A DNA stretch of 64,000 nt from Succinispira mobilis DSM 6222 (GTDB lineage Bacteria; Bacillota; Negativicutes; Acidaminococcales; Succinispiraceae): NCBI RefSeq assembly GCF_000384135.1, contig NZ_KB913028.1, positions 1,821,298-1,885,297 of the forward strand, in the 5' to 3' direction. Made by a program: the position numbers and the translations under genes. The notes under the pieces were generated by a model. It did not search any database and was not told where the DNA came from. It saw only the letters and a list, made by a program, of their open reading frames with translations. Below are positions 10,452 to 17,939 of the stretch, in pieces. How positions within the stretch are numbered: the stretch's first letter is position 1; the number at the start of each line of letters is the position of its first letter.

Positions 10452-10919
10452 CTAACGCATATTTTCGATAAATTCATCTAATTTATCGAGTAACAAAGGA
10501 TGTCCCCATGCTTTTATTTTTTTCGCTAAAGAACCATATACTTGTTCATATTCATCTGATACAATAATTTCCAAGCCTTCTTTTCTAAATTCTTCCAACA
10601 TTTGCAAAACAAATTTATTAATTTCACCACATTCTTGCCCAGCAGTGTCTAGTTGCGATTTAACTGGCACCAACATTTCATGATAACCTTCTGTAAATCC
10701 ACTAATCTCGACTTGCCATCCCCCAGGTATTGGCGGTAACTTAGCAGCGGTAATCATATATTCCCGTGAAAAACCAACAAATTTTTCCAAAGTATTATTC
10801 CACTTAGCTTTCTGAATAGGGTAATTTTCCTTTACCGACAATTTTACTAATTCTTGACAAATTTCTTCCTTATGAATAACACTTGAGAGCGTTGTTGAAT
10901 ATAAAATCTTCTCTTGCAC
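10452..10919 (-). CDS. Conserved-looking protein of unknown function (155 aa)
   Basis: No family recognised. It is soluble, mixed alpha/beta, slightly acidic, with no signal peptide and no membrane segments. Segments that look structured are FVGFSREYMITAAKLPPIPGG and the C-terminal helix WGHPLLLDKLDEFIENM. Start ATG 10919 is preceded by AAGAAGGGTGGATTAATTGTG. It is co-transcribed with the CGGC-domain gene downstream, so a related role is possible but unproven. Confidence 0.7.
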   Translation of the reverse strand: MQEKILYSTTLSSVIHKEEICQELVKLSVKENYPIQKAKWNNTLEKFVGFSREYMITAAKLPPIPGGWQVEISGFTEGYHEMLVPVKSQLDTAGQECGEINKFVLQMLEEFRKEGLEIIVSDEYEQVYGSLAKKIKAWGHPLLLDKLDEFIENMR

Positions 10920-10997
10920 AATTAATCCACCCTTCTTTAATAATTAAATATATATTATAATATTTTAACTTATTTAAGCTAAAATGCCAAGTTATCT

Positions 10998-11036
10998 AAA
11001 AAATAAAGCTGTGACAATCCTAAGATCATCACAGCT
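10998..11036 (-). terminator. Terminator after the zinc-ribbon gene
   Basis: Minus-strand stem AGCTGTGA/TCACAGCT followed by TTTATTTTTT, 32 nt after the zinc-ribbon stop. Confidence 0.85.
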
Positions 11037-11067
11037 GTCTTCCTAAAGTTAATAAAGCGTATTAAAA

Positions 11068-11352
11068 TTAGTTCATTTTTTTGAAGCAATCGTGGCAGTA
11101 AACTGGACGATCACCAGATGGTTTGAATGGAACTTCAGTTTCTACGCCACATTCAGCACAAGTTGCTGCATGCATTTGACGTGGTGCACGCTCAGGAGCG
11201 TCTCCCATACGTTGTTTGCGAGCTTTACGACAAGATAGGCAACGGCCTGGCTCATTTGTAAAACCTTTTTGCTCATAGAACTCTTGTTCTGACGCTGAGA
11301 ATACGAATTCTGCGCCACATTCGCGGCATGCTAGTGTTTTGTCTTCTTTCAT
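11068..11352 (-). CDS. Zinc-ribbon domain protein (double CxxC)
   Basis: 94 aa from ATG 11352, placed by AAGGAGAGA eight nt upstream; the reading from 11379 starts before this site. Two zinc ribbons are visible: LACRECGAEF...GRCLSCRKARK and ATCAECGVETEV...VYCHDCFKK. This CxxC-x17-CxxC arrangement is common in small zinc-ribbon proteins of anaerobic Firmicutes. A role in RNA binding or translation is often guessed but unproven. The 5' leader (about 11370-11470) can fold so that its anti-Shine-Dalgarno stretch pairs either locally or with the ribosome-binding site. Confidence 0.85.
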   Translation of the reverse strand: MKEDKTLACRECGAEFVFSASEQEFYEQKGFTNEPGRCLSCRKARKQRMGDAPERAPRQMHAATCAECGVETEVPFKPSGDRPVYCHDCFKKMN

Positions 11353-11360
11353 TATAAAAA

Positions 11361-11429
11361 TCTCTCCTTCTCTGCCCATCCTTAGGTCTAGAAGCTATCC
11401 TGCTTCTCCTCAAGATATAAGGAGAGAAG
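11361..11429 (-). promoter_or_regulatory. Possible anti-Shine-Dalgarno switch in the zinc-ribbon leader
   Basis: In the minus-strand RNA, TCTCTCCTT (11419-11427) is perfectly complementary over 9 nt to the ribosome-binding site AAGGAGAGA (11361-11369). The same stretch, within CTTCTCTCCTT, can instead pair with AGGAGAAG (11403-11410) 8 nt downstream of it. The two pairings exclude each other. Whether this is used, for example as a temperature switch, is inference. Confidence 0.45.
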
Positions 11430-11680
11430 TACTGGAATAACTCTTAATACGCCCTTCTGGATATGGAACTGTGTACTTTCATACAACTTGAATTATATAG
11501 CCTTTCCCCTAAAAAGTCAAGTGCATAATTTAAATATTTTTAAATAAATATAAAATAGAGTAATATTTTTTGTAAATTTTGAAGTTTCATTTGATTATTC
11601 AACCCATTTTTTGCATTTCACAACCATTAATATGTCATTATTCTAATTTTTCAGTTTTAGAGTTTTACGAGCTTTAAAAA

Positions 11681-11709
11681 TAGATATTTTACCATTTCTA
11701 TGATATAAT
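11681..11709 (+). promoter_or_regulatory. Probable promoter of the PBP gene
   Basis: TAGATA (11681-11686), 17-bp spacer, perfect TATAAT (11704-11709), 42 bp before the start. The -35 is a weak match. The 372-bp divergent gap 11380-11751 otherwise holds the zinc-ribbon leader and AT-rich sequence. Confidence 0.5.
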
Positions 11710-11751
11710 TGTCCTCGAATATTTATTTTATATATAAAGAAAGGTGACTAT

Positions 11752-13758
11752 ATGAGAACTTTTATCATAACATTACTAATTGTTATAATCGTCGGTATCG
11801 GTGCTGGTATTGGTTTTTTAACAGCTAGTATTGACAGCATTACAAATGTCAATACAGAAATCAATCCTGATGCTTCTTCTCAATTTTTCGATGTTAATGG
11901 ACACTTAATAACCACTACGGTTTCAGCCGAAAATCGTATTCCTGTAAAAATCAATAAAATACCTCAAAGTCTTGAGCAAGCTTTTCTAGCTGCCGAAGAT
12001 ATTCGTTTTTATGAACACTCGGGAATTGATCCCCGCGGTATAGTGAGAGCTATCTACAGTAATATTCTTAGTAAAGGTGTCGCCGAAGGCGGCAGTACTA
12101 TCACGCAACAATTAGCTAAAAATGCTTTTTTATCACAGGACCGAAATCTAAAACGTAAGGTTCAAGAAGCTATTTTAGCGTTTAAACTCGAACAACAGTA
12201 TAGTAAAAAAGAAATTTTAGAAATGTATTTAAACCAAATATACTTTGGTCAAGGCTCTTATGGCGTTGAAGCCGCATCATTACAGTATTTTGGTAAACAC
12301 GTTCAAGACCTTACACTAGCACAATCAGCAATGCTAGCTGGTATTCCCAAAAGCCCTAACTATTATTCACCAATGAATAATTTCAAAGCTTCTAAAGAAC
12401 GCCAAGAATTAGTCTTAGATCAAATGTTTAAATACCATTTTATTACGCAAGAAGAAATGCGCAAAGCCAAAGCAGAAAAAATTGTGATCACAAGTGCCGA
12501 ACGCAAAAATTCCAGTGACGCTAGCTACTTCATTGACTATGTTTCCCAGTTAGTTGCCGAAAAATTTGGTGCTGATGCACTTTATAAACAAGGCTTAAAA
12601 ATCTACACAACCCTAGATATTAATATGCAAGTTGCTGCCGAAGCGGCCGCAAAAGATTTACCAACTTTCTATACTGGTGCTAACGGCGTAAAACAACCGC
12701 AAATTGCCATTGTTGCTATCGAACCTAAAACAGGATACATTAAAGCCATGGTCGGGGGCAGAGGTAACGATCAATTCAATCGAGCTGTATTAGCAACTCG
12801 TCAACCAGGCTCCGCCTTTAAACCCTTTGTATATTTAGCAGCAATCGAAAGTGGCATGAATGCCGCCACACTAATCGAGGATAAACCAGTTACTTTCGCT
12901 GGTAATTGGTCACCTAGTAACTATTCGCGACAAAATTATGGTTGGGTAAGTTTAAGAACAGCCTTAACTCATTCTTATAATATTCCCGCCGTCCTTTTAG
13001 CAGATAAAGTTTCGCCAAGTAAAATACTATATTATGCTCAACAAATGGGCATCTCGACGCTTGTTAGTTCTGGAGCCATGAGCGACAACAATTTAGCAAT
13101 GTCTTTAGGTGGATTAACTAAAGGCGTAATACCTTTAGAAATGGCAAACGCTTATGCAGTCCTAGCTAATCAAGGAGTTTATAATCATCCCGTAGCAATA
13201 ACTAAAATAGTTGATCGTACTGGTAAAGTTATTTATAACAATAAACCTGCATCTCATAAAGTAGTTTCAGAAAACAGCAGTTATATCCTCGTTGATATGA
13301 TGAAATCGGTAATTACTTCGGGTACAGGCTATGGTGCTAACATCGGTCGACCAGCAGCTGGCAAGACAGGAACAACCGACACCTATAACGATGCTTGGTT
13401 TGTAGGCTTTACCCCCGACATTTCTGCAGCAGTTTGGATTGGTCAAGATGAGGGCGGGAGTGTGAATATGACTGGCGCGGATTTACCAGCTACAATTTGG
13501 CGAAATTTCATGAGCGCAGCACACCGCAATATCGAAGTACATGATTTCACTAAACCACCTGGTGTTTTTATTCCTAGCGAGCCAGTAATCCAAAAAAATG
13601 AAAAAACCGACTCCAAAAAATCAGATACTGACAGCAAGAAAGATAACTCTTCCAAAACTGATAAAAAAGAAAACAGCAAACAAACCCCTAATAATCCTGC
13701 AACAACTCCAGAAACGCCTGCAAACAGCAAACCCAAAGAGCTTAAACCTGCAGGTTAA
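11752..13758 (+). CDS. Class A penicillin-binding protein (PBP1A family)
   Basis: 668 aa bifunctional peptidoglycan synthase. One N-terminal membrane anchor (residues ~4-28). The GT51 glycosyltransferase domain has the catalytic Glu in AAEDIRFYEHSGIDPRG (~80-96) and GGSTITQQLAKN. The transpeptidase domain has the acyl-Ser in GSAFKP (~353), SYN (~407) and KTGTTD (~537). The last ~70 residues are a low-complexity Lys/Ser/Asp then Pro/Thr-rich tail, probably periplasmic and disordered. ATG 11752 follows AAAGGTGACT. It polymerises and crosslinks glycan strands at the outer face of the inner membrane. It is a monocistronic unit. Confidence 0.93.
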   Translation: MRTFIITLLIVIIVGIGAGIGFLTASIDSITNVNTEINPDASSQFFDVNGHLITTTVSAENRIPVKINKIPQSLEQAFLAAEDIRFYEHSGIDPRGIVRAIYSNILSKGVAEGGSTITQQLAKNAFLSQDRNLKRKVQEAILAFKLEQQYSKKEILEMYLNQIYFGQGSYGVEAASLQYFGKHVQDLTLAQSAMLAGIPKSPNYYSPMNNFKASKERQELVLDQMFKYHFITQEEMRKAKAEKIVITSAERKNSSDASYFIDYVSQLVAEKFGADALYKQGLKIYTTLDINMQVAAEAAAKDLPTFYTGANGVKQPQIAIVAIEPKTGYIKAMVGGRGNDQFNRAVLATRQPGSAFKPFVYLAAIESGMNAATLIEDKPVTFAGNWSPSNYSRQNYGWVSLRTALTHSYNIPAVLLADKVSPSKILYYAQQMGISTLVSSGAMSDNNLAMSLGGLTKGVIPLEMANAYAVLANQGVYNHPVAITKIVDRTGKVIYNNKPASHKVVSENSSYILVDMMKSVITSGTGYGANIGRPAAGKTGTTDTYNDAWFVGFTPDISAAVWIGQDEGGSVNMTGADLPATIWRNFMSAAHRNIEVHDFTKPPGVFIPSEPVIQKNEKTDSKKSDTDSKKDNSSKTDKKENSKQTPNNPATTPETPANSKPKELKPAG

Positions 13759-13771
13759 TCCAAAAAAAGCA

Positions 13772-13800
13772 TTGCCAGCAACTTTTTTTAATGGTACAAT
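13772..13800 (+). promoter_or_regulatory. Rubredoxin promoter
   Basis: TTGCCA (13772-13777), 17-bp spacer, TACAAT (13795-13800), 46 bp before the rubredoxin ATG. Confidence 0.7.
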
Positions 13801-13846
13801 CTTGTCATAGATTAAGTAATTTTTATGAACTAAGGAGGTATTTTTT

Positions 13847-14005
13847 ATGAATACTTGGGTATGTACAATTTGTGGTTATGTTTATGATCCCGCTGTTGGC
13901 GATCCTGATAGCGGCATTGCTCCTGGCACAGCTTTCGAGGATATCCCAGAAGATTGGGTATGTCCCTTATGCGGTGTAAGTAAAGACCAGTTTGAAAAAC
14001 AATAA
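13847..14005 (+). CDS. Rubredoxin
   Basis: 52 aa, too short for a 60-residue cutoff. The two Cys pairs that hold the single FeS4 iron are clear: [12 protein letters not shown] near the start and [15 protein letters not shown] near the end, with the central [19 protein letters not shown] typical of rubredoxins. ATG 13847 follows TAAGGAGGTATTTTTT. It is a cytoplasmic one-electron carrier, in anaerobes commonly donating to rubrerythrin (a rubrerythrin is encoded at 37891) or superoxide reductase. It has its own promoter and terminator. Confidence 0.97.
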   Translation: MNTWVCTICGYVYDPAVGDPDSGIAPGTAFEDIPEDWVCPLCGVSKDQFEKQ

Positions 14006-14021
14006 TTTTGCATCAACATTT

Positions 14022-14050
14022 AAAAGGCTGGTTTTTGCCAGTCTTTTTTA
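14022..14050 (+). terminator. Terminator after rubredoxin
   Basis: AAGGCTGG/CCAGTCTT stem with a T5 loop region, followed by TTTTTTA. Confidence 0.8.
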
Positions 14051-14078
14051 TATTAAGTTTTACCTAGGGGGTATTTTT

Positions 14079-14417
14079 TTGATTAAGTTTATTTTTATAA
14101 CCAGCGTTCAAATCCTAATTTTATATTTGCTATTTGCTTACATTCCTGCGCTTGAAGTAGTAACTTTCACTGGTAAAATTTTAGGACTAACAATTCTCGC
14201 GCTTGTTTCTTCTGCAATTCAATATCTCTTCAGCTTACGTTTCATCTCACGCTACCGCTTCACGCTTACTTTTATGACCTTGGCTGGCACTGCTTTACTA
14301 ACTTTAAAAAATTTGCCAGGCTATACTATTTTAGATAGCAATAAAAGCTTATTAATTATAATTCTGTTTAGTTTTACCAGTGTATTTTTAGGTTTATTTA
14401 CCAAAAGGAGCGGGTGA
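14079..14417 (+). CDS. Small integral membrane protein, unknown (112 aa)
   Basis: Start taken at TTG 14079, which has AGGGGGT 6 nt upstream; an upstream TTG at 13992 would overlap rubredoxin and its terminator. Four hydrophobic segments are visible (about residues 3-22, 30-50, 60-77 and 88-107), and the protein ends in KRSG. No family is recognised. The topology resembles small four-helix proteins such as the YndM/DUF2512 type, but this is a guess. Its end lies 6 nt before the chosen HAD phosphatase start, so the two are co-translated. Confidence 0.7.
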   Translation: MIKFIFITSVQILILYLLFAYIPALEVVTFTGKILGLTILALVSSAIQYLFSLRFISRYRFTLTFMTLAGTALLTLKNLPGYTILDSNKSLLIIILFSFTSVFLGLFTKRSG

Positions 14418-14422
14418 TTTTT

Positions 14423-15232
14423 TTGATTAAATTAATAGTTAGTGACATCGACGGGACGCTTATTGATGACGATTTGAATATTAGTCCCAAACTCCAAGCC
14501 ACAGTAGAACGTTTAAAAGCCCAAAATATCTTTTTTACTCTAGCTACTGGGCGAATGTTTTCTTCAGCTTTACCATTTGCCCAAAAATTAAAAGTTAATA
14601 TTCCCATTATCACCTACAATGGGGCTTTAATTCAAGATACGCAACAAGGCACCCAACTTTTTTCCAAAAAAATATCGCCGCCCGTAGCAAGATTAATTCT
14701 ACAAACCTGTAAAACCAATAATTGGTATGTACAGTGCTATATAGATGACAAGTTATACGTAGCTAATGATTGCGCTTACGCACGTCAATATTCTAGTTTA
14801 GCAGGTGTACCTTTCTATACTTTGGGCGATGATTTCTTTAATTTATCCCTGCCCCAAGATAAAATGCTAATTATCGCCGAACCAGAACAACTGACTGCTA
14901 TTCAAGCTCAGTTAGTAAGTCTTGCTGGGGAAGAAATTTGTTTTACTAGTTCTAAGTCCAAATTTATTGAATGTGTACATCGTGATGTAAATAAGGGTGT
15001 AGCTATAAAAAAATTAGCCGATTATCTTAACGTAGATTTAGATGAAGTTATGGCTGTAGGCGATTCTTTTAACGATGTCGAAATGTTGAAAACTGCTGGC
15101 CTTGGTATCGCAATGGGTAACGCTCCCACACCTGTAAAAAACATCGCTAAAGCTATAACTAGCAGTAATCAAGATGACGGGCTAGCTGTTTCTATCGAAA
15201 AATATGTTTTCAATTATAATAAAAGGATTTAA
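14423..15232 (+). CDS. Cof-type HAD-IIB family phosphatase
   Basis: 269 aa from TTG 14423, giving the usual MIKLIVSDIDGTL opening; GGGTGAT is the ribosome-binding site. GTG 14414 is the alternative and would overlap the preceding gene by 4 nt. HAD motif I is SDIDGTLIDD, motif II lies in TLATGRMFSS, and motif IV is AVGDSFNDVEMLKTAG; the large C2B cap lies between. The family dephosphorylates sugar phosphates, FMN/PLP or similar small metabolites in the cytoplasm; the substrate is not predictable. It is followed by azlCD in the same direction. Confidence 0.88.
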   Translation: MIKLIVSDIDGTLIDDDLNISPKLQATVERLKAQNIFFTLATGRMFSSALPFAQKLKVNIPIITYNGALIQDTQQGTQLFSKKISPPVARLILQTCKTNNWYVQCYIDDKLYVANDCAYARQYSSLAGVPFYTLGDDFFNLSLPQDKMLIIAEPEQLTAIQAQLVSLAGEEICFTSSKSKFIECVHRDVNKGVAIKKLADYLNVDLDEVMAVGDSFNDVEMLKTAGLGIAMGNAPTPVKNIAKAITSSNQDDGLAVSIEKYVFNYNKRI

Positions 15233-15238
15233 GCTAAC

Positions 15239-15943
15239 ATGAATTATCAAACCTTAAAAATAGTGTTTCCTTACACTCTCCCGGTACTTATGGGTTATAT
15301 TTTCATGGGCATAGCCTTCGGAGTATTGCTTAGTAGTAAAGGTTATGCTTTTTATTGGGGAACCCTAATGGGCATCTTAATCTATGCGGGGTCAATGCAA
15401 TTTATAGCAATCGGCCTACTAACAACCCCCCTTAATTTATTAGGCGCTGCTATTTTAACCTTTACGGTAAATGCCCGTCATTTGTTTTACGGTCTTTCAC
15501 TTTTAGAAAAATTTAAAATTTTCGGGTTCAAAAAATTTTATATGATTTTTTCCTTAACCGATGAAACCTATTCGTTACTCTGCACTTTAAAACCACCCGC
15601 AAAAATATCGCCGGCTGATTTTTATTTTTCCATCGCCTTTTTAAACCACTTTTATTGGATACTTGGTTGCACATTAGGTGGAATTCTTGGTTCTTTAATA
15701 ACCTTTAATTCGCAAGGTATAGACTTTAGTATGACGGCGCTGTTCATTGTTATCTTTGTTGAACAATGGGAAAAAACTGAACAACACATTCCGGCATTGG
15801 CAGGAATATTAATAACAGCATTATCATTAATATTCTTCGGAACAAAAAGTTTTATCATCATTTCCATGCTTTGTTTGGTTTTAACTCTAATTTTTTTCAG
15901 AAAAAAACTAGAAAGTACTTCCGAGGTGGATCATGCTGAATAA
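15239..15943 (+). CDS. azlC: AzlC-family branched-chain amino-acid export permease
   Basis: 234 aa inner-membrane protein with about 5-6 hydrophobic segments. Family signatures are the N-terminal LPVLMGYIFMGIAFGVLL, the GTLMGILIYAGSMQFIAIGLL segment, and TFTVNARHLFYGLSLLEKF. With AzlD it forms a two-subunit exporter for branched-chain amino acids and analogues such as azaleucine. It is 6 nt after the HAD gene and overlaps azlD by 11 nt. Confidence 0.9.
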   Translation: MNYQTLKIVFPYTLPVLMGYIFMGIAFGVLLSSKGYAFYWGTLMGILIYAGSMQFIAIGLLTTPLNLLGAAILTFTVNARHLFYGLSLLEKFKIFGFKKFYMIFSLTDETYSLLCTLKPPAKISPADFYFSIAFLNHFYWILGCTLGGILGSLITFNSQGIDFSMTALFIVIFVEQWEKTEQHIPALAGILITALSLIFFGTKSFIIISMLCLVLTLIFFRKKLESTSEVDHAE

Positions 15944-16271
15944 TTTAGAACTTATATCGCTTATTTTAGTTCTTGCCATAGTTACTTTTTTCACTCGCTA
16001 TCTACCCTTTGTTTTATTCCCAAGTAATAAAACAACGCCACGCTTTATTGTTTTTTTAGGACAATATTTGCCTCCCGCAATTATCGGAATGCTTATCGTT
16101 TATTGTTTTAAAGACATCCAACTTGCGAAACAACCTTATTTCTTCCCCGAATTAATTGCCGCTATTTTCGTTGTTATAATCCACAAATATAAACATAATT
16201 TGCTATATAGTATTGCCGGTGGAACAATTCTATATATGCTACTAATTCAAAAAGTAATGAGCGTGTGCTAA
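15933..16271 (+). CDS. azlD: AzlD-family branched-chain amino-acid export subunit
   Basis: 112 aa with four membrane segments; TFFTRYLPFVLFP and GQYLPPAIIGMLIVYCF are typical of AzlD. ATG 15933 lies inside azlC with GAGGTGG just upstream, implying coupled translation. The final codons (VMSVC) and stop are encoded inside the left arm of a perfect 20-bp inverted repeat that terminates transcription. Confidence 0.9.
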   Translation: MLNNLELISLILVLAIVTFFTRYLPFVLFPSNKTTPRFIVFLGQYLPPAIIGMLIVYCFKDIQLAKQPYFFPELIAAIFVVIIHKYKHNLLYSIAGGTILYMLLIQKVMSVC

Positions 16272-16290
16272 GCACACGCTCATTACTTTT
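16250..16290. terminator. Bidirectional terminator shared by azlD and scfB
   Basis: A perfect inverted repeat with 20-nt arms (16250-16269 and 16271-16290) separated by one base. The inner GCGTGTGCT/AGCACACGC is GC-rich and the ends are AAAA/TTTT. It contains the azlD stop codon and touches the scfB stop, so the last coding residues of azlD are part of the hairpin. Confidence 0.9.
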
Positions 16291-17674
16291 ATTTATAACT
16301 AAAATTACTTATTTTTTCACGTTCAATTTTGGCCTCAGCTAAAACAGCCTGTAATAGTATTGCACATTCTAATCGTTTTCTTTGCAAATCACAACCCAAT
16401 TCATATGGTTTATAAATATCACCATTAATTAATTGGGCATTAGCATGACAACCGCCACTACAATGATATCTTGCCCAACACTCTAAGCAATCTGGTTTAT
16501 TCAAAATATGAGCATTGCGAAATTCTTCAACTATTTTCGGTTTTTGCACCCCAGAATCTAAATTACCTAAAAGATATTCTTCTCGACCTACAAATTGATG
16601 ACAGGGGTACAAGTCTCCCTCGGGAGTAACAGCAAAATACTCATGTCCTGCTCCACAACCTGATAAGCGTTTATTTAAACACGGTCCACCATCTAAGGCT
16701 ACATTAAAATGAAAAAAGTTAAAGCCCTCACCTGCTAGGTTTGCTTGCAAATAAGCCCTCGCTAACTTCTCATATTCTGCATACAAAATTGGCAAGTCCT
16801 CTTTCTGTAAAGCGTAAGGTTCCGTTGTGCCTACAACAGGTTCTACTGATATTTCTTTACCTAATTTTGCCATATCTAGTACGTCCTGCGCAAAATCTAA
16901 ATTATAACGCGTATAAGTACCACGTACATAATAATTTTTATCGCCTCGCAACTGCACCACTTTCTTAAAACCTGCGACAGCCTTATCATAACTTCCCACA
17001 CCACCTTCATAAGGTCTAATGCGGTCATGCACCTCTTTGCGACCATCAATACTAATAACTAACATTACACGATTTTTATTGAGAAACTCAATGATTTCTT
17101 CTGTCAAAAGTGTTGCATTGGTAGTCAAGGTCAATTTAATATTTTTGCCGGTTTCTTGTTCACGCCGCCTAGCATATTCAATTAAATATTTATTTACAGA
17201 CCAATTCATCAAAGGCTCGCCACCAAAGAAATCAATTTCCAAATTATGCCGCTTTTGGCTTCCTGCAATAGCAAACTCTATTGCCTTTTCACCTACTTCT
17301 TTACTCATTAAACTCCGCGTGCTCGTACCAAAATCTCCCGTACTTGCAAAGCAATAGCCACAGCGTAAATTACAGTCATGAGCTACATGCAGACATAATG
17401 ATTTCACAATCGGTTGTTCTTTGAAAACTTCTGGTATTTCTGGAGCTTTTGAAAACAACAACCCTGCTTTTTGTAAACTTTCTAATTCACCAATAGCTTC
17501 TTGTAAATCTTCCAATTGATATTGTCCCGATAGTTTTTCATACACCATATGAGGATTATCACCTTGATAGACATCCAAAATATCATAAATCATTTGGTCA
17601 ATCAAATGTACTGCCCCACTATTAACATCCAAAACTATTATATTATCATCTAGTTTAAATTTATGTATAAGCAT
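16289..17674 (-). CDS. scfB: SCIFF peptide maturase (radical SAM/SPASM thioether enzyme)
   Basis: 461 aa. The N-terminal ~85 residues form a PqqD-like peptide-binding domain (DDNIIVLDVNSGAVHLID). The radical-SAM cluster is C101-x3-C105-x2-C108 in HDCNLRCGYCF. GGEPL follows at about 152, and a SPASM domain at the C-terminus has cysteines in GGPCLNKRLSGCGAGHEYF, YPCHQF, CLECWARYHCSGGC and ELGC, binding two auxiliary clusters. It installs thioether crosslinks in the SCIFF precursor encoded just upstream (scfA, 17747-17887). Start ATG 17674 lies 20 nt past a hairpin separating peptide and maturase. Confidence 0.93.
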   Translation of the reverse strand: MLIHKFKLDDNIIVLDVNSGAVHLIDQMIYDILDVYQGDNPHMVYEKLSGQYQLEDLQEAIGELESLQKAGLLFSKAPEIPEVFKEQPIVKSLCLHVAHDCNLRCGYCFASTGDFGTSTRSLMSKEVGEKAIEFAIAGSQKRHNLEIDFFGGEPLMNWSVNKYLIEYARRREQETGKNIKLTLTTNATLLTEEIIEFLNKNRVMLVISIDGRKEVHDRIRPYEGGVGSYDKAVAGFKKVVQLRGDKNYYVRGTYTRYNLDFAQDVLDMAKLGKEISVEPVVGTTEPYALQKEDLPILYAEYEKLARAYLQANLAGEGFNFFHFNVALDGGPCLNKRLSGCGAGHEYFAVTPEGDLYPCHQFVGREEYLLGNLDSGVQKPKIVEEFRNAHILNKPDCLECWARYHCSGGCHANAQLINGDIYKPYELGCDLQRKRLECAILLQAVLAEAKIEREKISNFSYK

Positions 17675-17693
17675 TATTAGCTAAAACCCTCCC

Positions 17694-17728
17694 AAAAAAG
17701 TTAGCTCCCCGTATATACAAGGAGCTAA
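17694..17728 (-). terminator. Hairpin between scfA and scfB (partial terminator)
   Basis: Minus-strand TTAGCTCC/GGAGCTAA stem followed by CTTTTTTGG. It sits 19 nt after the scfA stop and before scfB, so it would leave more peptide mRNA than maturase mRNA, the usual logic for a precursor-peptide/enzyme pair. Confidence 0.75.
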
Positions 17729-17746
17729 AATTGCAACATCTTTTTA

Positions 17747-17887
17747 TTATTTCTTTTCACAAACTTGATTGCCTACTGTACAAGAAGTTTTACAAGCTGA
17801 TTGGCAAGATGCTGGGCATTCACCACAACCTGTAGTTTTTGTAGACTTATTAAGTTCACCTTTGTTCACAGTCTTAATGTGTTTCAT
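17747..17887 (-). CDS. scfA: SCIFF precursor peptide (six cysteines in forty-five residues)
   Basis: 46 aa, below the usual ORF cutoff. The leader is MKHIKTVNKGELNKSTKTTG and the core is CGECPASCQSACKTSCTVGN followed by QVCEKK. The six cysteines are at 21, 24, 28, 32, 36 and 43, the exact SCIFF pattern. ATG 17887 follows AAGGAGGGGTGTATATA. SCIFF is a near-universal Clostridia/Negativicutes RiPP of unknown physiological role, modified by the neighbouring maturase. The upstream deacetylase gene ends 52 nt before, with a possible TATAAA -10 in the gap. Confidence 0.96.
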   Translation of the reverse strand: MKHIKTVNKGELNKSTKTTGCGECPASCQSACKTSCTVGNQVCEKK

Positions 17888-17939
17888 TATATACACCCCT
17901 CCTTAAAACGATTACAACTACTAGAATATTTTATACCTT

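Noticed and set aside
13443-13736. Antisense ORF of 97 aa over the PBP C-terminus
   Set aside because: It is the complement of the low-complexity Lys/Pro tail of the PBP gene; no ribosome-binding site.
13992-14078. N-terminal extension of the small membrane protein
   Set aside because: It would start inside rubredoxin and translate through the rubredoxin terminator; the TTG at 14079 has a good ribosome-binding site.
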